A stretch of 64,000 nucleotides of DNA, taken from contig JANZKI010000029.1 in the NCBI GenBank assembly GCA_029224185.1, positions 620,001-684,000 on the forward strand, given 5' to 3'. Of the stretch, positions 56,691 to 64,000 are shown piece after piece. The position numbers were made by a program, and so were the translations under genes. This stretch comes from Karalla daura (Eukaryota; Chordata; Actinopteri; Chaetodontiformes; Leiognathidae). Numbering within the stretch: the first letter of the stretch is position 1; every line of letters starts with the position of its first letter. The notes under the pieces are model-generated. The model worked only from the letters and a program-made list of their open reading frames with translations, did not search any database and was not told the DNA's origin.

Positions 56691-58508
56691 ATGGGCCAAT
56701 GGTGCACGTATCAACAAACTTTTTCAAAGCGCTTGTCCCCGCAGAATCCCATGGAGGGGGCGGTAAACAGGCTCAACTAAGCACTCTAAACACTTGTCAG
56801 GCCTGTTGCTGCACTGCGTGTGGGCCAATGGTGCACGTATCAACAAACTTTTTCAAAGCGCCTTTCCCCGCAGAATCCCATGCAGGGGGCTGTAAGCAGG
56901 CTCAACAAAGCGTTCTAAACACTTTTCAGGCCTGTTGCTGCACTGCGTATGGGCCAATGGTGCACGTATCAACAAACTTTTTCAAAGCCCTTTTACCCGC
57001 AGTCTCCAATGCAGGGGTCTGTCAACAGGCTCGACTCAGCGTTCTATACACTTTTCAGGCCTGTTGCTGCACTGCGTATGGGCCAATGGTGCACGAATCA
57101 ACAAACTTTTTCAAAGTGCTTGTCCCCGCAGAATCCCATGTAGGGGGCTGCAAACAGGCTCAACTAAGCGTTCGAAACACTTTTCAGGCCTGTTGCTGCA
57201 CTGCGTATGGGCCAATGGTGCACGAATCAACAAACTTTTTTGTTTGTTTTTGTTTGTCAACAAACTTTTTCAAAGCGCTTTTCCCCGCAGTCTCCTATGC
57301 AGGGGGCTGCAAACAGGCTCAACTAAGCGTTCTAAACACTTTTCAGGCCTGTTGCTGCACTGCGTATGGGCAATGGTGCACGTATCAACAAACTTTTTCA
57401 AAGCGCTTGTCCCCGCAGAATCCCATGCAGGGGGCTGCAAACAGGCTCAACTAAGCGTTCTAAACACTTTTCAAGCCTGTTGCTGCACTGCGTATGGGCA
57501 ATGGTGCACGTATCAACAAACTTTTTCAAAGCGCTTGTCCCCGCAGAATCCCATGCAGGGGGCTGCAAAAAGGCTCAACAAAGCATTCGAAACACTTTTC
57601 AAGCCTGTTGCTGCACTGCGTATGGGCCAATGGTGCACGTATCAACAACCTTTTTCAAAGCGCTTTTCCCCGCAGTCTCCTATGCAGGGGGCTGCAAACA
57701 GGCTCAACTAAGCGTTCTAAACACTTTTCAGGCCTGTTGCTGCACTGCGTATGGGCAATGGTGCACGTATCAACAAACTTTTTCAAAGCGCTTGTCCCCG
57801 CAGAATCCCATGCAGGGGGCTGCAAACAGGCTCAACTAAGCGTTCTAAACACTTTTCAAGCCTGTTGCTGCACTGCGTATGGGCAATGGTGCACGTATCA
57901 ACAAACTTTTTCAAAGCGCTTGTCCCCGCGGAATCCCATGCAGGGGGCTGCAAAAAGGCTCAACAAAGCATTCGAAACACTTTTCAAGCCTGTTGCTGCA
58001 CTGCGTATGGGCCAATGGTGCATGTATCAACAAACTTTTTCAAAGCGCTTCTCCCCGCAGTCTCCTATGCAGGGGGCTGCAAACAGGCTCAACTAAGCGT
58101 TCTAATCACTTTCCAGGCCTGTTGCTGCACTGCGTATGGGCCAATGGTGCACGTATCAAAAAACTTTTTCAAAGCGCTTTTCCCCGCAGTCTCCTATGCA
58201 GGGGGCTGTAAAAAGGCTCAACTAAGCGTTCTAAACACTTTTCAGGCCTGTTGCTGCACTGCGTGTGGGCCAATGGTGCACGTATCAACAAACTTTTTCA
58301 AAGCGCTTGTCCCCGCAGAATCCCATGGAGGGGGCTGTAAACAGGCTCAACTAAGCGTTCTAAACACTTGTCAGGCCTGTTGCTGCACTGCGTGTGGGCC
58401 AATGGTGCACGTATCAACAAACTTTTTCAAAGCGCCTTTCCCCGCAGTCTCCCATGCAGGGGGCTGTAAGCAGGCTCAACAAAGCGTTCTAAACACTTTT
58501 CAGGCCTG

Positions 58509-61500
58509 TTGCTGCACTGCGTATGGGCCAATGGTGCACGCATCAACAAACTTTTTCAAAGCCCTTTTGCCCGCTGTCTCCAATGCAGGGGTCTGTCAAC
58601 AGGCTCGACTCAGCGTTATAAACACTTTTCAGGCCTGTTGCTGCACTGCGTATGGGCCAATGGTGCACGAATCAACAAACTTTTTCAAAGTGCTTGTCCC
58701 CGCAGAATCCCATGTAGGGGGCTGCAAACAGGCTCAACTAAGCGTTCGAAACACTTTTCAGGCCTGTTGCTGCACTGCGTATGGGCCAATGGTGCACGAA
58801 TCAACAAACTTTTTTGTTTGTTTTTGTTTGTCAACAAACTTTTTCAAAGCGCTTTTCCCCGCAGTCTCCTATGCAGGGGGCTGCAAACAGGCTCAACTAA
58901 GCGTTCTAAACACTTTTCAGGCCTGTTGCTGCACTGCGTATGGGCAATGGTGCACGTATCAACAAACTTTTTCAAAGCGCTTGTCCCCGCAGTCTCCGAT
59001 GCAGGGGGCTGCAAACAGGCTCAACAAAGCATTCGAAACACTTTTCAAGCCTGTTGCTGCACTGCGTATGGGCCAATGGTGCATATATCAACAAACTTGT
59101 TCAAAGCGCTTTTCCCCGCAGTCTCCTATGCAGGGGGCTGTAAACAGGCTCAACTAAGCGTTCTAAACACTTTTCAGGCCTGTTGCTGCACTGCGTATGG
59201 GCCTATGGCGCACGTATCAACAAACTTTTTCAAAGCGCTTCTCCCCGCAGTCTCCTATGCAGGGGGCTGCAAACAGGCTCAACTAAGCGTTCTAATCACT
59301 TTCCAGGCCTGTTGCTGCACTGCGTATGGGCCAATGGTGCACGTATCAAAAAACTTTTTCAAAGCGCTTTTCCCCGCAGTCTCCTATGCAGGGGGCTGTA
59401 AACAGGCTCAACTAAGCGTTCTAAACACTTTTCAGGCCTGTTGCTGCACTGCGTATGGGCCAATGGTGCACGTATCAACAAACTTTTTCAAAGCGCTTGT
59501 CCCCGCAGAATCCCATGTAGGGGGCTGTAAACAGGCTCAACTAAGCGTTCTAAACACTTGTCAGGCCTGTTGCTGCACTGCGTATGGGCCAATGGTGCAC
59601 GTATCAACAAACTTTTTCAAAGCGCTTTTCCCCGCAGTCTCCCATGCAGGGGGCTGTAAGCAGGCTCAACAAAGCGTTCTAAACACTTTTCAGGCCTGTT
59701 GCTGCACTGCGTATGGGCCAATGGTGCACGTATCAACAAACTTTTTCAAAGCCCTTTTCCCCGCAGTCTCCAATGCAGGGGTCTGTAAACAGGCTCGACT
59801 CAGCGTTCTAAACACTTTTCAGGCCTGTTGCTGCACTGCGTGTGGGCCAATGGTGCACGCATCAACAACCTTTTTCAAAGCGCTTGTCCCCGCAGTCTCC
59901 GATGCAGGGGGCTGTAAACAGGCTCAACTGAGCGTTCGAAACACTTTTCAGGCCTGTTGCTGCACTGCGTATGGGCCAATGGTGCACGAATCAACAAACT
60001 TTTTTGTTTGTTTTTGTTTGTCAACAACCTTTTTCAAAGCGCTTGTCCCCGCAGTCTCCGATGCAGGGGGCTGTAAACAGGCTCAACTAAGCGTTCTAAA
60101 CACTTTTCAGGCCTGTTGCTGCACTGCGTATGGGCCAATGGTGCACGTATCAACAAACTTTTTCAAAGCGCTTGTCCCCGCAGAATCCCATGGAGGGGGC
60201 TGTAAACAGGCTCAACTAAGCGTTCTAAACACTTGTCAGGCCTGTTGCTGCACTGCGTGTGGGCCAATGGTGCACGTATCAACAAACTTTTTCAAAGCGC
60301 CTTTCCCCGCAGTCTCCCATGCAGGGGGCTGTAAGCAGGCTCAACAAAGCGTTCTAAACACTTTTCAGGCCTGTTGCTGCACTGCGTATGGGCCAATGGT
60401 GCACGCATCAACAAACTTTTTCAAAGCCCTTTTGCCCGCAGTCTCCAATGCAGGGGTCTGTCAACAGGCTCGACTCAGCGTTATAAACACTTTTCAGGCC
60501 TGTTGCTGCACTGCGTATGGGCCAATGGTGCACGAATCAACAAACTTTTTCAAAGTGCTTGTCCCCGCAGAATCCCATGTAGGGGGCTGCAAACAGGCTC
60601 AACTAAGCGTTCGAAACACTTTTCAGGCCTGTTGCTGCACTGCGTATGGGCCAATGGTGCACGAATCAACAAACTTTTTTGTTTGTTTTTGTTTGTCAAC
60701 AAACTTTTTCAAAGCGCTTTTCCCCGCAGTCTCCTATGCAGGGGGCTGCAAACAGGCTCAACTAAGCGTTCTAAACACTTTTCAGGCCTGTTGCTGCACT
60801 GCGTATGGGCAATGGTGCACGTATCAACAAACTTTTTCAAAGCGCTTGTCCCCGCAGTCTCCGATGCAGGGGGCTGCAAACAGGCTCAACTAAGCGTTCT
60901 AAACACTTTTCAATCCTGTTGCTGCACTGCGTATGGGCAATGGTGCACGTATCAACAAACTTTTTCAAAGCGCTTGTGCCCGCAGAATCCCATGCAGGGG
61001 GCTGCAAAAAGGCTCAACAAAGCATTCGAAACACTTTTCAAGCCTGTTGCTGCACTGCGTATGGGCCAATGGTGCATATATCAACAAACTTTTTCAAAGC
61101 GCTTTTCCCCGCAGTCTCCTATGCAGGGGGCTGTAAACAGGCTCAACTAAGCGTTCTAAACACTTTTCAGGCCTGTTGCTGCACTGCGTATGGGCCTATG
61201 GCGCACGTATCAACAAACTTTTTCAAAGCGCTTCTCCCCGCAGTCTCCTATGCAGGGGGCTGCAAACAGGCTCAACTAAGCGTTCTAATCACTTTCCAGG
61301 CCTGTTGCTGCACTGCGTATGGGCCAATGGTGCACGTATCAAAAAACTTTTTCAAAGCGCTTTTCCCCGCAGTCTCCTATGCAGGGGGCTGTAAACAGGC
61401 TCAACTAAGCGTTCTAAACACTTTTCAGGCCTGTTGCTGCACTGCGTATGGGCCAATGGTGCACGTATCAACAAACTTTTTCAAAGCGCTTGTCCCCGCA

Positions 61501-62120
61501 GAATCCCATGTAGGGGGCTGTAAACAGGCTCAACTAAGCGTTCTAAACACTTGTCAGGCCTGTTGCTGCACTGCGTATGGGCCAATGGTGCACGTATCAA
61601 CAAACTTTTTCAAAGCGCTTTTCCCCGCAGTCTCCCATGCAGGGGGCTGTAAGCAGGCTCAACAAAGCGTTCTAAACACTTTTCAGGCCTGTTGCTGCAC
61701 TGCGTATGGGCCAATGGTGCACGTATCAACAAACTTTTTCAAAGCCCTTTTCCCCGCAGTCTCCAATGCAGGGGTCTGTAAACAGGCTCGACTCAGCGTT
61801 CTAAACACTTTTCAGGCCTGTTGCTGCACTGCGTATGGGCCAATAGTGCACGAATCAAAAAACTTTTTCAAAGCGCTTGTCCCCGCAGAATCCCATGTAG
61901 GGGGCTGCAAACAGGCTCAACTAAGCGTTCGAAACACTTTTCAGGCCTGTTGCTGCACTGCGTATGGGCCAATGGTGCACGAATCAACAAACTTTTTTGT
62001 TTGTTTTTGTTTGTCAACAACCTTTTTCAAAGCGCTTGTCCCCGCAGTCTCCGATGCAGGGGGCTGTAAACAGGCTCAACTAAGCGTTCTAAACACTTTT
62101 CAGGCCTGTTGCTGCACTGC
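58509..62120 (+). repeat. Tandem HOR, period 1,865 / 1,993 bp
   Basis: Copy 1 starts at 58509 and copy 2 at 60374 (1,865 = 14 x 129 + 60 - 1). Past about 60.93 kb the offset is 1,993, exactly one 128-mer more in copy 2. Markers are AGCGTTATAAACAC, CATATATCAACAAAC, GGGCCTATGGCG and the long monomer joined to CAACAACC (60.0 and 62.0 kb). The 794-codon open frame spanning 58509-60893 lies here and is a consequence of the repeat, not a gene. Confidence 0.87.
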
Positions 62121-64000
62121 GTATGGGCAATGGTGCACGTATCAACAAACTTTTTCAAAGCGCTTGTCCCCGCAGTCTCCTATGCAGGGGGCTGCAAACA
62201 GGCTCAACAAAGCGTTCTAAACACTTTTCAGGCCTGTTGCTGCACTGCGTGTGGGCCAATGGTGCACGCATCAACAACCTTTTTCAAAGCGCTTGTCCCC
62301 GCAGTCTCCGATGCAGGGGGCTGTAAACAGGCTCAACTGAGCGTTCGAAACACTTTTCAGGCCTGTTGCTGCACTGCGTATGGGCAATGGTGCACGTATC
62401 GACAAACTTTTTCAAAGCGCTTGTCCCCGCAGAATCCCATGCAGGGGGCTGCAAACAGGCTCAACTAAGCGTTCTAAACACTTTTCAAGCCTGTTGCTGC
62501 ACTGCGTATGGGCCAATGGTGCATGTATCAACAAACTTTTTCAAAGCGCTTTTCCCCGCAGTCTCCGATGCAGGGGGCTGTAAACAGGCTCAACTAAGCG
62601 TTCTAAACACTTTTCAGGCCTGTTGCTGCACTGCGTATGGGCCAATGGCGCACGTATCAACAAACTTTTTCAAAGCGCTTTTCCCCGCAGTCTCCTATGC
62701 AGGGGGCTGCAAACAGGCTCAACTAAGCGTTCTAAACACTTTCCAGGCCTGTTGCTGCACTGCGTATGGGCCAATGGTGCACGTATCAACAAACTTTTTC
62801 AAAGCGCTGTTCCCCGCAGTTTCCTATGCAGGGGGCTGTAAACAGGCTCAACTAAGCGTTCTAAACACTTTTCAGGCCTGTTGCTGCACTGCGTATGGGC
62901 CAATGGTGCACGTATAAACAAACTTTTTCAAAGCGCAGTTCTCCGCAGTCTCCTATGCAGGGGGCTGTAAACAGGCTGAACTAAGCGTCCTAAACACTTT
63001 TCAGGCCTGTTGCTGCACTGCGTATGGGCCAATGGTGCACGTATCAACAAACTTTTTCAAAGCGCTGTTCCCCGCAGTCTCCTATGCAGGGGGCTGTAAA
63101 CAGGCTCAATTCAGCGTCCTAAACACTTTTCAGGCCTGTTGCTGCACTGCGTATGGGCCAATGGTGCACGTATCAACAAACTTTTTCAAAGCGCTTGTCC
63201 CTGCAGAATCCCATGCAGTGGGCTGCAAACAGGCTCAACTAAGCGTTCTAAACACTTTTCAGGCCTGTTGCTGCACTGCGTATGGGCCAATGGTGCACGT
63301 ATCAACAAACTTTTTCAAAGCGCTGTTCCCCGTAGTCTCCTATGCAGGGGGCTGTAAACAGGCTCAACTAAGCGTACTAAAAGCTTTTCAGGCCTGTTGC
63401 TGCACTGCGTATGGGCCAATGGTGCACGTATCAACAAACTTTTTCAAAGCGCTGTGCCCCGCAGTCTCCGATGCAGGGGGCTGTAAGCAGGCTCAACAAA
63501 GCGTTCTAAACACTTTTCAGGCCTGTTGCTGCACTGCGTATGGGCCATTGGTGCACGTATCAACAACCTTTTTCAAAGCGCTTTTCCCCGCAGTCTCCTA
63601 TGCAGGGGGCTGTAAACAGGCTCAACTAAGCGTTCCAAACACTTTTCAGGCCTGTTGCTGCACTGCGTATGGGCCAATGGAGCACGTATCAACAAACTTT
63701 TTCAAAGCGCTTTTCCCCGCAGTCTCCGATGCAGGGGGCTGCAAATAGGCTCAACTAGGCGTTCTGAACACTTGTCAGGCCTTTTGCTGCACTGCGTATG
63801 GGCCAATGGTGCACATATCAACAAACTTTTCAAAGCGCTTGTCCCCGCAGAATCCCATGCAGGGGGCTGCAAACAGGCTCAACTAAGCGTTCTAAACACT
63901 TTTCAGGCCTGTTGCTGAACTGCGTATGGGCCAATGGCGCACGTATCAACAAACTTTTTCAAAGCGCTTCTCCCCGCAGTCTCCAATGCAGGGGGCTGCA

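Larger units (their letters stand above)
43489..64000 (+). repeat. 129-bp satellite array, right arm
   Basis: Head-to-tail satellite to the end of the window, so the array continues beyond it. It contains the 516-bp, 4.3/4.4-kb and 1.9-kb HORs listed separately. Between them (45.5-48.0, 56.7-58.5 and 62.1-64 kb) are mixtures of the same monomer types without a clear tandem copy next to them. No insert, gene or orientation change was seen. Confidence 0.97.

Noticed and set aside
58509..60893. 794-codon open frame of 43-residue repeats, and dozens of similar frames elsewhere
   Set aside because: A direct result of the 129-bp period. Overlapping frames are open on the same strand and on the minus strand, 1-bp indels break them at random, and no initiation or termination context is shared.
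1..64000. CRISPR array
   Set aside because: The repeated unit is the whole 129-bp monomer with no unique spacers, there are no cas genes, and the insert has eukaryotic signals.
1..64000. CENP-B box or telomeric/rDNA spacer repeat
   Set aside because: No TTCG....A..CGGG arrangement, no TTAGGG-type runs and no rRNA sequence were seen by eye. A motif scan would settle it.

Overview
This window is eukaryotic satellite DNA, not a gene-bearing region. About 61 of the 64 kb is a single head-to-tail array of a 129-bp monomer, always in the same orientation. I estimate roughly 470 monomers. The remainder is two copies of a 1,390-bp non-satellite insert at 31,251-32,640 and 42,099-43,488. I see no protein-coding gene, rRNA, tRNA or CRISPR array that I can support. 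The many long reading frames arise because 129 is exactly 3 x 43, so any frame open through one monomer stays open through the next. The insert has short GCTAGC/TTAGC-type words, TATA and AATAAA signals and TG...CA ends. This fits an animal genome, and a teleost fish is a weak guess from word usage alone.

Monomers come in length classes. The base class is 129 bp. A 128-bp class lacks one C in the GGGCCAATGG segment. A 159-bp class (about 38 copies counted by eye) carries a 30-bp expansion: a 16-nt T/G-only tract between two copies of a 14-bp sequence. A compensated class gains one A and loses one T, and so stays at 129 bp. These classes and shared point variants mark higher-order repeats (HORs), i.e. 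blocks of several monomers duplicated together. Every block period I measured equals a whole number of monomers plus 30 per long monomer minus 1 per short monomer.

Layout: 1-5.3 kb, mixed monomers with a block (2.49-4.43 kb) that recurs at 9.63-11.57 kb. 5.3-9.8 kb, tandem blocks of 1,062 and 1,191 bp. 11.1-13.4 kb, a 1,577-bp pair. 13.4-19.5 kb, three copies of a ~2.38/2.25-kb unit. 19.5-23.25 kb, 771- and 1,157-bp units rich in 128-mers. 23.5-28.15 kb, a 2,378-bp pair. 28.1-30.6 kb, ~1,058-bp units. 30.7-34.1 kb, the first insert with its satellite flanks, duplicated almost perfectly at 41.6-44.9 kb (offset 10,848 bp). 35.1-37.0 kb, a 1,061-bp pair. 38.5-40.6 kb, ~0.93-1.09-kb units. 40.8-41.6 kb, a 387-bp trimer. 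44.5-45.5 kb, a 516-bp tetramer. 48.0-56.7 kb, a large tandem pair of 4,279/4,408 bp. 58.5-62.1 kb, a 1,865/1,993-bp pair. 62.1-64 kb, mixed monomers.

The insert looks most like a solo LTR on the minus strand. It has TG...CA ends, a TATAAA about 90 bp from its minus-strand 5' end, an AATAAA about 120 bp from its 3' end, and a 3-bp flanking repeat that is shorter than usual. Both copies sit at the same monomer phase inside duplicated satellite, so one insertion was later carried by segmental duplication. The array looks like a centromeric, pericentromeric or otherwise heterochromatic block. That placement is inference.
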